Positions 1 to 12,331 of a stretch of 38,107 nucleotides of DNA are shown here, piece after piece. The notes below the pieces were generated by a model. That model searched no databases and was not told the DNA's origin. It saw only the letters and a list, made by a program, of their open reading frames with translations. This stretch comes from Paraglomus occultum (Eukaryota > Glomeromycota > Glomeromycetes > Paraglomerales > Paraglomeraceae), in the NCBI GenBank assembly GCA_910592205.1, contig CAJVPJ010000168.1:1-38107 (forward strand), in the 5' to 3' direction. Every line of letters begins with the position of its first letter. Position 1 is the stretch's first letter. The translations under genes and the position numbers were made by a program.

Positions 1-2073
1 TTACAGTCACATCATAATCAGCCCCTCATTTATAGAATGTTCACTTTGTCTGGTTTTGTTGCAGTCTGCCCCATATAACTAATTAATCGAAGGTCTCGCC
101 ACGTAGATTAATCGTTGTAATAAAAACCTACCCAATATTAACTAAAAGTGAGTATGTGGATTGATGATCGGCAGAAAGTCACGTTTTTCTTACCTCGTAT
201 CGTTTTGTTTGTTTATGGCCTCCTCATTGATATGTTAATGAGGAGGCATACGTTGCTCTCTACCAAACTTCAGATATACTTTTGCAATTAATAAACTAGT
301 GAAAGTTAAAGTGTTGATGAAGAGCAAAAATTGAGATAGACAAGAGATGAATGAGCAGTTTTGTAAATTTATACGTGTATTTTATCTTCACAAATACAAA
401 GGCTTTCTTTGATACACACACTTACGGCGGATAAATCGGATATGCTGGTCATGTACAAGTGAGACTTGCTGAAATTTTAACCGAGTTTTATCAATGATCG
501 TATTGATACATATACTACTAATACTTTATATGTTAATAATTTGACTATGATAGTTTAAAAACATTCGCTTGGCAACCAGTGCTTGATTGTAAGCACTCTA
601 AATTTTGCATAATTGCTGGTTATAAAGGAGAAATGTAAGTGCGATTTAAACTTTGATATTAATATTTATGGGATTTTTGTGACAAGCGTAATTGTTTAGA
701 ACATGTCTATCAGAATTTTTTTACGCCAGATCAGTTTCTACGATGAGACTCGCTTATAATACGGGAAAAATGCGAACAATTAGATTACGCGAATTTTGTC
801 TGCATAACCTGGAACGTGATTATTGGCTGCCGGTTGAGTTCGATAAATAGGAACAATTAACCATATTTAAATCCAACGTTAATTGAGACAGATTATAAAC
901 AATTATCAACGTTAAATAATCAGCTTGCATAGTATATTCTCTATGGCATATGGACGGCTCACCCTTTTGCGTACACGCTCAGAACATAAGTCAGATAAAT
1001 TCTCAGTTGAATTGTCTAATTTCCAGTCTACTTTTCTTTTTTCTGCCACTTGTATTTAAACTTTCAGATTTCTGTAAATATGGATATGGAAATATTTGTA
1101 TTTTATTTGCATTGGTTATGTCCTGTTCCAAAATGTAATATGGTTTGGCGTTATCTTTGAACGTTCACTAATATAAAAATTAGCTGAAAAAATCTGGGTT
1201 TACAAGGCACTACAAACTTGGCATTTTACACGTATTCACAATTTGTCACATTATATTCTGTACGGTTTATCATAATAGAACTTTCTCTATTCAATCAAAC
1301 TATCCTACCATATCTTTCTTATATGTATAGTAAACGAAACGAGCCCTCCATATATTTATAACCGCAAATAATAGTCCCTTTGTGCGTGATATACTAAATT
1401 TAACTATAAGCGGTACGTGTTTCGTGCATAACCCCGCGCCAATATGCATAAACAATGGCAGATAAGTCCCCGTTTTCGCAATTTTTTTCCATATATAGAG
1501 ACGTTAACTTGACCCAAACAAGGAAAGAATGAGCAATACAATTTTAGTTATTGGAGAGCAAAAAGACAAAAACAATGGTTTGAAGAACAAGTGTTTTATA
1601 AGATTGGCTATAATAAAGGCGAATAATATGTAAAATGTGGATACGTATGTTTAAAAGGTGTCACCAGCGTTCATGTAAAACGATTTAAGAGTCACAATCA
1701 CATTGAAAATAACTACAGCTCATCCCTCCGCTTTGTATTCCCGTTTTGATCATTAACTGATCGGGAATCAGTTCAGTTTATTTCTTGTTGGTTACTTTAA
1801 CTAATGACTTTTGTTTCATCTATACGCATATCGCTTTTAGGTCATACGTGCGTTTTAAACAGTCAAACTGATTAGCTTAAGAATCCATCCGATAGTTCTT
1901 ATCGTCAAAATCTGCCCCCTTCCCATTATATGGCGGAGAAGGTAAATAATCTGATGTATTTTATGCTGTTGTTTATCAACTTAACCCCTATAAGCTTTGT
2001 CCAATAATATCCAAGAACAATTTACTATAAATTACATAGACAAGTTCAAATATTCATCTACATATACATCAGA
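1..2073. other. AT-rich intergenic region, no gene seen
   Basis: No open frame here has family motifs or convincing splice-linked exons. The only structure I noted is a short perfect hairpin near the left end (listed separately). The last few hundred bases are presumably the promoter and 5' leader of the gene that starts at 2074. Confidence 0.6.
218..247. repeat. Perfect 11-bp inverted repeat (hairpin)
   Basis: The arm gcctcctcatt (218-228) is followed by an 8-nt loop and its exact reverse complement (237-247). It sits in non-coding DNA with no neighbouring gene to end or regulate. It could be chance or a relic of a mobile-element end. Confidence 0.5.
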
Positions 2074-3102
2074 ATGTCCAACAAGAGACGAGATAACACT
2101 AATAAAAGAACGTTTCGTGCTTTCAGTGGCGGTCGCAACTCCCAAGACTGCAGCCGGTCAAATAATTCTCGTCCAAATACGCGAACGGTCGGGAACTTGA
2201 ACAGTGAACAATACTATGCGAACGCGTGTTTTATGACGCCTTTCCAATACCAAAACGCGTATCTGTACGGACTTCCTTATGTTCAGTATAGCACGTATAA
2301 TGGAGAAGAGTACCTAATTGCAAACCACATAGGCCAACTTCCGTATCCAGGACTCTACCAGCAGCCACAAACACATATTACTCAACGACGCTTTCCTCTG
2401 AATAGGACAGCTTCACGAACACCAAGACGACACAAGCCAAAAACCCGAGGCTCAATGAACAGGCTTCCCGAGTTTGTACTGGCAGCTATCCTCGAAGAAT
2501 TTCTCACGTATTCACTTCCACTATCATATGGACAGTCATGTGCTGCATTCCTTGGCCTTCGTCTTGTCTCACGTGGCTTCAATGCGGCGATGTTGACTGT
2601 CATATGTCAGTATATTTCTCGCATATTACGATTGCGATACGACATAAGTCCTAAATTTAAATATGATACAGATGATCGATCGGTAATCTGTACGGGTCAA
2701 TTGATTCCACAATTTGTGTGTTTGATCCGGTCAAGCAAGAATAATCCATATGTTTGTATCAGTTGCGGATATGTCAGTTGGTTTGCATCGTCCGTACCTA
2801 CACGTGATCGGAATAATTGTGGGCGAATGTGCTTTGCATGTTTCAAGCCTTCGCTATACGATAGGATGACATCCTCTAGATTTATAAAGACTACTGGAGA
2901 GCTAGTTGAATTCCGCAAGCAGTATATGAGCGAGTTGGCTGATGATGAATGGGTCAGCGAATTGCCATGGGTTTGGGATATTAACGAAGATGGGCAATAT
3001 ACCACATGGATGTGTTATCAGCGATTGAAGGAATTTGTCAAGTTCTTTTACTCTGACAAGGCTGAATTGATTACAAAAGGCGATAATTGGGTCATCGTCT
3101 GA
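2074..3102 (+). CDS. F-box-like protein with C-terminal zinc-ribbon-like cysteines
   Basis: Intronless 342-aa protein starting at a true ATG. Residues 1-125 are polar and basic, rich in Arg, Asn, Gln and Tyr, and probably disordered. Residues about 129-175 (LPEFVLAAILEEFL, then LGLRLVSRGFNAAM) have the spacing and Leu-Pro start of an F-box, the helical module that binds Skp1 in SCF ubiquitin ligases. After it come C228-x2-C231 and C249-x3-C253-x2-C256, which could bind zinc. The C-terminus is acidic and aromatic. No LRR, WD40 or Kelch substrate domain follows. F-box plus zinc ribbon is my inference; the ORF is long, uses normal codons and is very likely real. It is the only long intronless host gene here. 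Confidence 0.7.
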   Translation: MSNKRRDNTNKRTFRAFSGGRNSQDCSRSNNSRPNTRTVGNLNSEQYYANACFMTPFQYQNAYLYGLPYVQYSTYNGEEYLIANHIGQLPYPGLYQQPQTHITQRRFPLNRTASRTPRRHKPKTRGSMNRLPEFVLAAILEEFLTYSLPLSYGQSCAAFLGLRLVSRGFNAAMLTVICQYISRILRLRYDISPKFKYDTDDRSVICTGQLIPQFVCLIRSSKNNPYVCISCGYVSWFASSVPTRDRNNCGRMCFACFKPSLYDRMTSSRFIKTTGELVEFRKQYMSELADDEWVSELPWVWDINEDGQYTTWMCYQRLKEFVKFFYSDKAELITKGDNWVIV

Positions 3103-3750
3103 AGTTAGCGGACAAAAGATAGATCATAGTCTTGAATTATAATTAGACAAATTAAAATGAGTTGTTTGTGTATTTTAATTTTAGTGATTATAGTGTATTT
3201 TCTTAATGCGTTGCGTAATATATGTATAAGTAAAGAAGTGTTTGTCATCAGTGGAAAAACAAGCTTGTCTTTCTTTTTATATCTGCCGTGTTGGCTTGGA
3301 GAAAGCGTACGCATAGTTGAGACAATTTCAAAAGACAGACAGCACGATTAGATACAGATGATATGGCAACAAAGGAAACCGCAACTTTATCAAACGTTAA
3401 CATGAATATCATTGTTTTCCAATGCTGATTTAATCGTTAAAACTAGCCGTTCGCAATATTTTATTTTTATTTTTTTAATCTTTAATGATTGATTTTAAAT
3501 GTCACTAACCATATAAAAGAAAAGGTGTCTATAGCAGGAATGAAAATTAAAATTGTCCAATAAACATAGCAGTTTGCTTAATTTAAGTAGAAAGAAAAAA
3601 GAAAGAAATAAAAGAAAGCAAGAAGTAAAATGAAAAGAAAAAACTAAAAGAGAGAGACAATAAGCGTTGACTAAGCCCCCTACTAGCCAAATGTACATAT
3701 ATACACATAGAGAATTCATCTCGTAAAAGACAACCAAAGCCTCATGATCC
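3103..3750. other. Convergent intergenic region
   Basis: Spacer between the 3' ends of the F-box-like gene (+) and the bZIP gene (-). It is AT-rich, with an A/G-rich stretch around 3590-3660. No gene is evident; it presumably holds the 3' ends of both transcripts. Confidence 0.6.
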
Positions 3751-5394
3751 CTAGAACAAATGAGGTAATACCGTATCATCCCATTCATCGCTAACCCAAT
3801 CACTATTTAGTTCCATAACCCTTGCTTCGATCTGACTCTTCTCAATGACACTTCTAACCATGTTCTCGTAAAGCCAATCCAGCACTGAAGCTTCCGTAAT
3901 ACTATCAACGACGGCATTTGAAAGTTCGTCCTCAACCTCTGATGATACAGTTGTCTTCATATTTGGCATTTCATCGACGCTTTCCTTGTCCTCAACAGCT
4001 ACCTCCGACTCGAGAGCCTTTTTTTCGATAGCCAATTCCGGGTATAACAGCACCGCCATATCGTTAGGCGGTATGGCACATACTGCCTCGGTGAACACTG
4101 TTGTCATTCGTTGTGCCAACGTGCAATATGCAGTAAACACTAACATGGCCTGTTGGAGCATGTCTGCATCCAACGTATCGATAATGTCTTTATTATATCC
4201 TCCGATGGATGTTCTATACCAGAAATTGTCCGTGTATGGTGTTTTTGGTTCAAACATATGCTTGTCGAAGTGCAGTTCGGGAATAAATGCAGTCTGAACA
4301 CGCACGCCTGCACCCTGCCATTTTGGCTGACCGTTGGATGCTGTTGCTGGTGCGTCTTTGTTGACATTCGGAATGAGATAGTTCGGTGAGGGCGATTGAT
4401 GGGGTTGAGGCGTTATAGTCTTTCCACGAGTATGGATAGGGGTATTGTCTTTCGATTGCACAGACGATGCTGACGTCGGCGGCGGTGATGGCGGCGATTT
4501 AAGAACAGATGGCTGGCAGGATGAGACTTTGCGTAGTTGTTCTACTTCTTGCGTTAATTTCGAGTTTTCTTCTTGAAGAACTGCAAGCGCTTGTTTGAGC
4601 ACATTTATCTCTTTCTGCTGTTCTTGGTTAGTCGATTCCAAGTTTTGTATATATTCTAATAACGAATAATAAATAAAAGTAAGTAATGCAAGAAAAAAGC
4701 AAAGTCAAAATAAATTAGCAAACAATCAGATAATTCCAATGTTACCTTTTCTTCGCACTCGGAAGTTTCTGGCAGAAATTTTGTTACGTAGTTGACGTCT
4801 TTCCTTCGAAGACATTTTCTTCATGTCTCCTGGCATGTCATTACTGTCCATAGAAAAACTTTTACCGGCAGCCATTGATGACTTTGAAAGCTCAGCTTTT
4901 TGTGTGCTAAGAGCGGGTAGACTAACGTTTACTTTACTGTCAGTTGCTTCTTGTTTGATTAATGGGAGTTTAGCTAATAACTCGGCTAACTGCGCGTTCA
5001 ATACAGCCAGCGAAGGGACTGTGGCATTAGTAAGAGATTGTTGCTGAAGATCATTAATATCAGAAGCAGGAGTGATGGGTGTAATAGGAGTTATAGGCAG
5101 ATTATACTTGGTATAATCCGCAGCTGATAAAGTTGGACTGACAGTGAGAGTAAAGTCATTTTGGCCATCCCCAATTGTAGATAATAGTGGAGATTCATTG
5201 TCCTCGTTATTTTCGGAATCCTTGCTCATTTCTCCTTCGAGATAATAACGAAAGAGATCTGAAGTTGACATAGAACCGGTCTCCATATCCTCATCCATGA
5301 TATCATTCTTCAAATATTCCACGTTGATATAAGTATTAAAAGCATCGTCGTTGTTATAGAAATCAATTTCTCCATTCTGCTCAGGCGAAGTCAT
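3751..5394 (-). CDS. bZIP transcription factor
   Basis: Two exons, 5394-4746 and 4655-3751, joined across a 90-nt intron (donor GTAACA, acceptor TTATTAG), give 517 aa. The intron falls inside the bZIP domain, and splicing rebuilds it exactly. The basic region is at about 197-216 with the N-x7-R DNA-contact signature (N204 to R212, NKISARNFR). The zipper has Leu at 222, 236, 243, 250 and 257 in heptad register. The N-terminal 190 residues are acidic and Ser/Thr/Pro-rich, as in an activation domain. After the zipper comes a Pro/Ser-rich linker, then a helical region of about 180 residues ending near VLPHLF. The basic region resembles fungal bZIP factors with a NKISARNFRxRRK core. The target genes cannot be told from sequence. 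The start is the first ATG after a TATA-like tract. Confidence 0.9.
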
Positions 5395-7552
5395 GATTGA
5401 AAGTGTATTACTGCTGCGTAACTTGTACTGAGAGTTTTTTATCGTGTCAATTGGGAGATGAGTTAGCGTAGCGGCTATATATATATTTTTTTGCTGGGTA
5501 AAAGTAGAACGACTTGAGCAAAGGAAAAAGGGAAACAAAGTGGAGAAGAGCTGTTGGGGCTATTTATTAACATATTAAGCAACCAATCATATTGATGACT
5601 CGTAAGCGCCCGCCTTGGAAAGTCTAAGAACATATTTTCCGGGGTATTGTGCATCCGATACCGATGAGGGTCGTACATTGGGGGGGACTGATAAAGCCCA
5701 AAATCGATTACCGGTAGTTATTTTTATTTTATAATGGGAATAGCAAGGAATGCATATTTCAATATTTTCGTGGGAAAACAATTAAAGAAAAGTCATTCTT
5801 GGCCATTGATCTTGGCTCTAATTTGTTTTTTCATACTCAAGAACTCTTACCACTTTTCTAATCTTCGGTCCGTCGAATGAGCGCAAAATTGTTTTAGCGA
5901 ACAGCGATGTACTAATGTGGAAAAGAGTGAATAACCCCGCAGTAAATTTTCCGAGCTTGCTAAATACACGCAGCAATACTGTAACAGTGCATAAACATGG
6001 ACATTGTCCACCTCGATACGGACAATTCTCTGTGATCAACGTCCTCGTGACGGGTCTGTCCGACGTGTCTCGGCATACTATGCAAACTTTTCTTCCCGAA
6101 CGCTTTTTGTCCGGTCAGAAGACTCGTACGATTTACTGCGTCTAGACTATTAACACGTTTATGATTCATATTGGTTTTCCGTTATAAACAATGAAATTCC
6201 GAGTTCGACTTTATAAAGAGCTGTGACACTGCGTATAAAAGCGAGTGTTGTCTATACGTTTTTGCTAATATTGCAGCTTTATCATGCAACCATCATGCAT
6301 TAGAAAACTAAGATAGCAGCTTCACTGTTATTATTCCGAGGAATTATAAACAAATCACATACCGTTTACTATTACGCGTAGCATATAAGTGCAGTGCTAC
6401 ATTTAAAAAACGACTATTTTATACTAAAAATGAATTCAATTAGCACAAAGGATAAGTATATAAAGGACAAGTTTCTCTTCATTTCTAAAATATTTTGTAT
6501 TTTAGAAAAATTAGGATGAAGAAGCATAAAGCCAGTGTGCCACATAATCAAAAAAGGACTCTGCAAAATGAAAATAATACCGTAATCTTAATACAGGGCA
6601 CGTTTTGAACGAACCAGTCAAAATGAACAAGTGTATTTCGGATAGATAAACGTTAAACCTGTATCATATTTTAATTTGCAATTTTTAATTATTTAAATAA
6701 CTCTAAATAATGAGTGTGTAAGAAATCCTAAATAGTAGCACAGTGAAACGTCTTTTATGCCGGTCACGGAATCTTGGCCAGTATAAAAAAACCGATAATA
6801 CTCCCATGGGAAGAAAATATAGTAAAAACAGTGTCCATATCAAGTGGTTTCACTATAGTCTGCTTTCATATTCAGGCCAAATCTTTATCTGAACTGGTTA
6901 GCTGTTCTGCAATACTGTTATTATTATTTTTTTCAACTGCTCTCTAGTCTGTTTAAAAAGCTAAATAGTCCGCACTAATTATCGTGCAACGCGTTGTTAC
7001 AACTTCTTCAAAAGATAATTTTTTAGAGAAGTGCTCCTCGTGTAATAGTCTTGTACATTAATCTTTGCTTTATTCGCGTTCGAAATTCCGCCTTTTCCTA
7101 AATAGTACGTTCATTTGCTGCACGAAAAAAGCAGTTGTTTCAAGTTTATTACAGACGTCCAACGCAATTTCTATTCCTGTTCGTTGACATCACTCGAAAA
7201 ATGATCTTCATCGATAACAAGACAATGGCCGTTTGTCTTCAAACGTTGTACAACTTTTTTTTGAAACACCATACAAGAACTCTTTATTATCCCTTTAAGG
7301 TATTTAAGCGTTCAATAATCATGTAGATTTTTATGTATCTAGGATCAATTCTTTATTGTAATGTCTCGTTGATTCAAAGATACACTATCAACGACGCTTC
7401 CTTTCACTTTCCTCCCCCAAACAGTTCTTTCATTATCGCCTTCTAAAATGTTTCAATTTCATTCAACTGGACAATCTGCTGAGCCTTGAACACTTGATGA
7501 CTTCAATGATAAACAATGGGATCGTTATAAATTGTTACTCTATTCGACTAGC
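5395..7552. other. Intergenic region upstream of the bZIP gene
   Basis: Contains the bZIP leader and core promoter, then about 1.8 kb of AT-rich DNA up to the 3' end of the WD40 gene. The short open frames near 5820-6145 and 7135-7326 show no motif, no splice-linked partner and no coding-like composition. Confidence 0.55.
5475..5487 (-). promoter_or_regulatory. TATA-like element of the bZIP gene
   Basis: On the minus strand an alternating TATATATATA tract lies about 80-90 nt upstream of the bZIP ATG. This distance suits a fungal core promoter. A CCAAT motif lies further upstream at about 5582-5586. Confidence 0.45.
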
Positions 7553-10044
7553 TCATGTAAGCTTGCCTACCTCATCATCGGGAATATCTTTTACCTCCGT
7601 CAGTATTACATCTTCGAGTTTTTCTTCTGTATTTTCGTAAGTATATACCTTGACGCACCCATCTATATAGCCAAGATAAAACATTGTGAGCTATTAACCA
7701 GTAGCATACACATGATAATAAATTCTTACCATCAGCACACGTCAACAACAGGGGCTTCCATGGATGACAAATCACATCGCGTACTTCTAGTTCTGAATCG
7801 ATGAGTTGTGGATTGATTTCTCAGTACGAATCAGCATGTTAGAATCATGCTCATCTATGAACGTCTAAGAAATAGTCACCCTCGTGATCGTGCAGAACTC
7901 CTGTAAGAGCTCCCGTTTGTAAATCGAATATGAGCACCTTTCCGGTGTTGGTTGGAGCCAAAATATAACGACCATTTGATGTGATCTTGATCAACCACGA
8001 GTTTGACTGGTATCTATTAGAGTCCCGGCAAAAAAACGGTTGTAATCGTTTCTCGCTTACAGAGCATGACTTGAAAACTGGAAATATATTGACACGTACT
8101 CTTTATGTTGATACCGTCTAACTTCTTTGAGCGTGAATGGATCTCCCTTTTTCAGTGGGTATATCAACTTGTGCAAAATGCATGAATTGGGTCTTAAAGC
8201 TATTACGGAAAACCAAAAATGTTGGCAAAAAATTCTAATTAAGGTGTTATTATACATCAAGTATAAATCCATTCCTTACCAACGGTACCGTCATCCGAAT
8301 CAAGAATTTCCACTCCACGTGATATGAAATATGCATATTTCCTTTGACGGGTTCGTTTAGATGTATGTCCATTAGCACCTTCAGTCTCCACAAATTCTTC
8401 AGGTTTCTCCTCTAATGGTACGACAGGATGAATAAATTTACCGCAATCACAATATTGGGAGTACATATCTGAGAAAGTTTGTAACAACTTTCCAATTTAC
8501 AATGATCAGCTCGTATTAGAATAGTTGCTTTGTTGTGGGACGTTTGCTAACGTGCTTGAAACAAAGACATACTTGTGCCTCCTCAAAATCATATAATCTA
8601 ATGTGTTCATCAGTAGCTGCCAAGAAATACTTATTGCCAGTGTTCGGCACAAAGGATACTGTGAATGCCATACACGTGATACCATCTTCCATCGGTTTAG
8701 CCTCGATTAATGTTCTATCAAATAATAAAAAAGCTTTATCAGGGAATTCAAATAAAATTGCCAGTAATAATACGACATTTAGGTTCATAAAAACCCACGT
8801 CCAGTCATCCTGCATCTTCCATCTGTAAATGTATCCATCTTGACTAGTCGATATATAATATGGTTCTCCTTTGAATACTACGCTCTTGATAAAGAGAACT
8901 TCCTCTGCATGACTTTCTAATTTAGCGATGACCTTGCCACTTATACAGTCGAATATCTAACAAGAAAGAGTAAGAATGAAACTGTGAATGGGTTCCGATT
9001 AGCGTATATCGTTGGGTTTGGTATTATATTCACCTTTAATGGACACGGGAGTATGTGATTATCGTCGTCTTCATATGACCAACGCGTCCTATCTTTCAGC
9101 TTCCCAGCAACAACAATCTTGGTATGATCGGGAGTAAATCTGCCAACGAAAAACTCGTCTATGTTTGACTCCTACTTGAAGGTTAAACGAAAAACGGCGA
9201 TCAACGAAAAGCGCGAATGGCTAGCCTCACTTATGTTCTGATTCTGTATATATTTTTTACGTGGAATCGACTTACTTCTTGATCCCTTAGCTTCTGGATT
9301 AACTTAAAATCACTGGTATCCCATATTTTGGTAGTCCCAACATTACAGAAAGTAGCGAGCATCGTACCGTCAGGCGACAAAATCATACCAGTAATAGGAC
9401 CTAAATGGGCAAGCGTCGCGTAAAAGGCAGTTCCTTAAGATGGACACTGACAGACGTCGAATAAAAGATAAGCTATCATGTATCTATATAATCACCGTGA
9501 TCGTGAACGTCTACGCCCACGAGCTCAAGCGGATGATCTTCATTTATGTAGTTTATCATCTCATGTCCGCTCTGTGCATGGCACTGCCAATATTTATCGG
9601 GATATTTCTTTGCGAGTATAGATGCAGCTTTAGGCTCGGTTGGAATCAGCTTCGTCTATTGAATTAATTGTGCAAAGATGGTTGGTGATATACATAGAAT
9701 AACAATGAATTCGAGCCGTAAGATGCGATCCGTCATTTGTATCAAAATGTTCGATTGCAGTCCCAGAAATATCTAGGTTATCGGCATTACGCGGTAATTT
9801 CACGTGCTTTTCCAAACAAGCTATCTTTATAACGAACGTCTTGGATGGAGGGACGCAGGCGACTTTACCTGCTTACCCTTGCCTTTCTTTATAACAACTT
9901 TCTTTTTCTTCCGATTAGAAACTTTCGTGTTCGTCTAAAGACAAACAATCTTTTAGGTCCATGACTACAGAACCGATATCAATGTAGTAGGGAGAAAATA
10001 GGGTGTTTTTTGCTTACTTGAGAGGTCGTGCGTCTAGCAGGCAT
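7553..10044 (-). CDS. WD40-repeat protein, 13 exons (one junction unresolved)
   Basis: Exons from 5' to 3': 10044-10018, 9934-9877, 9820-about 9684, 9655-9496, 9433-9276, 9171-9034, 8956-8799, 8714-8573, 8487-8280, 8199-8100, 8013-7880, 7792-7730, 7662-7553. All joins but one close in frame with GT..AG ends. The product is about 530 aa. It begins with a short Lys/Arg-rich leader, then has several WD40-type blades: SPDGTMLATF..TTKIWD, TPDHTKIVVAG, YYISTSQDGYIYRWK, YFLAATDEHIRLYDF, NGRYILAPTNTGKVLIFDL and HPWKPLLLTCADDGCVKVY. WD40 propellers are protein-interaction platforms; the partner is unknown and I do not assign a subfamily. Between exons 3 and 4 no standard donor keeps the frame (see findings). 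The ends and the other joins are well supported. Confidence 0.8.
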
Positions 10045-10750
10045 TTTGGAGAGTTAGTATTGCGTTACGCGCACCGGTCTGCCAGTTTTTTGAAAATGTG
10101 TACACGTGTACGACACGTGAGTTAATCTAAATTGGTAAAAGATCAGATCAGTTTATCCTTTTTCGGGATGTATTTGTGGATAATCTACCGTATTTGGGTG
10201 ATGTTGCATTGTCTCGTGTTTTTCCCGGCGTGTGATGTTTGCAGACTTTGTGAAAGTTCTTCAATGCCGACTTGGAGTTTAGCATCCCAAGCTAAAGAAA
10301 GATATGGGCGCACTGGGGCAAAGCAGAAAGAATGTGTTATTATTAAAGCACGAGCAGCCCTACCAATCATCCGTCATAATTAGAATAACCAGAATAATAA
10401 CCAGAAGCTGGAATAATTCGGAGAAGCAGCAAATAAATGAATAGTAATAACAAACCGCAATAACTGTCAAAATGTAAGAGCTGATGAGAGAGTATTTTTG
10501 TAAAAAATTTAAATTAAATACTTCTACACACAACCATTTCATGACATTGAACAAATTTGTGAGGGATTGTGAGGATCGTGGGGAATCGTGGGAGTATATT
10601 GATATATTCTAATGCTCGTCTCCTGGACTTGCATATAAATAAGTCTTCAAAAAAAATACTAGCAAGCATTCTTACCGAAGATTATCCACAGAAATATTAA
10701 CTCTAGATAATATTTGGACAGTTTAGTCACTAGACAGTTGATTGCTATGA

Positions 10751-10876
10751 TAAAACGCTCTTGTAACACCAAACGTACTGCTGGTTCCTGAGCTGCACAC
10801 TGAAACTTGAAACAGTCTTGGTGTTTTCTGTATCAAGCAGTAGACGCTCATGCAAAATGTCTTTTAAGAGCGTTTT
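10751..10876. repeat. Imperfect inverted repeat
   Basis: A 12-bp arm (taaaacgctctt) near 10751 recurs as its reverse complement near 10865-10876, with partly matching inner bases (accaa / ttggt). It could be a decayed foldback element or a structured transcript. No target-site duplication is clear. Confidence 0.3.
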
Positions 10877-11223
10877 AACAGATTCCTGTTCAGCTTTTTG
10901 AGATAATTGACCAAAAACAAAACTTTGAAGACAAACAACTTTTTAATTATTACCACTTTGTTTATCGCAGCAGCCGTTATGGAGCAATGACGGAAAGAAA
11001 ATTCCGTGGGGCTGCAGATCGCAAATTTCCATTTTCACTCCAGCATGAAATATATAATATTAATTTTATTAATACAAGTTACGTTAATCAGCTTAAGAAG
11101 TATGGCTTATGCGCAAACATCAATCAAAACAGTCTTAAATGTATTCAGATAATAACGTTAATATTAATATTACAGTTGAAAGAAATTTACTGAACACAAA
11201 ACATTACCACACAATAATAATTT

Positions 11224-11552
11224 TACTATAACGATCCGCTTGATTTGTTCGAAACGCGAAATCAATGCTCATCGCTAGAAACCCTAAATCAGCAACCCTA
11301 AATCAGCAACCAAGAATCCTATGCCTGTAAAATTTACATGCACGTTAAACGTAACTGTTGTCCATGCGTGTGTAAAAAATTGACATGGAATATTTTGCGT
11401 TTGTATATAACAGTACGTTGAAACGTGAAATCAGTCAAGAAAATCGTTATATGCAAACTCAAAATAATACTTTAATATCATAGGATTCTTTGTTGCTGAT
11501 TTAGGGTTTCTAGCGATGAGGATTGATTTCGTATTTCAAAATCATTATAGTA
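11224..11552. mobile_element. MITE-like foldback element
   Basis: About 330 bp with long inverted arms. The left arm (about 11257-11323) and right arm (about 11479-11531) match over roughly 50 bp around ctagaaaccctaaatcagca. Weaker similarity reaches outward to tactata at both edges. The left arm holds an extra copy of a 14-bp unit, ccctaaatcagcaa, at 11282-11295 and 11296-11309. There is no coding capacity, so it would be a non-autonomous DNA element. The superfamily is unknown and the exact ends are approximate. Confidence 0.6.
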
Positions 11553-12331
11553 TACACAATATATGCAGTATACACCATTACGCCCCAAATTTTCAATACA
11601 CTATCATAACATGAAGGTAATAATGAAAGAGGTCAGTCAGAATAAGAAGCACATTTCTTCATGACTCTTCATGACTAGTAATGCAACTTGTTCTCGCGTG
11701 GGACCGCAATGGGAAGCTTGCCTGGTAATGTAACTGTTATATATTACTGACAGCCAAGACAGTTGGCATCTGCGTAAAGTCTTGTTAGTATCAGGAAAAC
11801 TTATTAGCCTGCTAACAGAATAGTCTCAGATTTCACATTTCCCTCTCGCTTTACGTAAATGTATGTGCCGTCATAAGCAGCAAACTTGAGGAAGTTTATT
11901 AACGAAAGCGCTTTTTACATGTCATGCATTCAATAAAGTAATCGATGTCATATCATTATGAGAACTACCGGCGACTGTTAAATTTAAAATTGCTTTCGTA
12001 CTTCATTTATTAGTGGTATGAAATTTAATGTCACCGAATGGCATTTTTTCCAACTGAGTGATTACATCTATCTTGGTGATTCGAAGTTACAAACTCAATA
12101 TCCAAAAAATAAAACGCACCGTAAACAACCGCTAAAACCCCAATTGTTTGTCTGTAATAACTGCATTCCCGGAAAGTGGTTCATTAGTAACATGCTCAAA
12201 GCAAGTTTCCAAAATATCGAAACGTACATTTTGTCATGTGATTTGTATAACCAGAGGAGCCCAACAATCATACAGCGCGCCCCTCTATATTAATATGCAA
12301 ATGTTTCGTTTATCAATATCAAACTTTTCAA

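Larger units (their letters stand above)
10045..12331. other. Intergenic region with foldback elements
   Basis: Divergent spacer between the WD40 gene (-) and the Myb-like gene (+). It contains a MITE-like foldback at 11224-11552 and a weaker inverted repeat at 10751-10876. Otherwise it is AT-rich and I see no gene. Confidence 0.55.

Noticed and set aside
1997-2200. Open frame overlapping the start of the F-box-like gene
   Set aside because: It begins at TTG, not ATG, has no motif and overlaps a much longer, better frame.
5818-6169. Overlapping frames on both strands upstream of the bZIP gene
   Set aside because: No motif, no splice partners, and openness on both strands of similar length suggests chance.
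9821-9871. Donor GTAAAG at 9867-9868 for exon 2 of the WD40 gene
   Set aside because: It would leave phase 0 and break the next exon; GTAAGC eight bases upstream gives the right phase.
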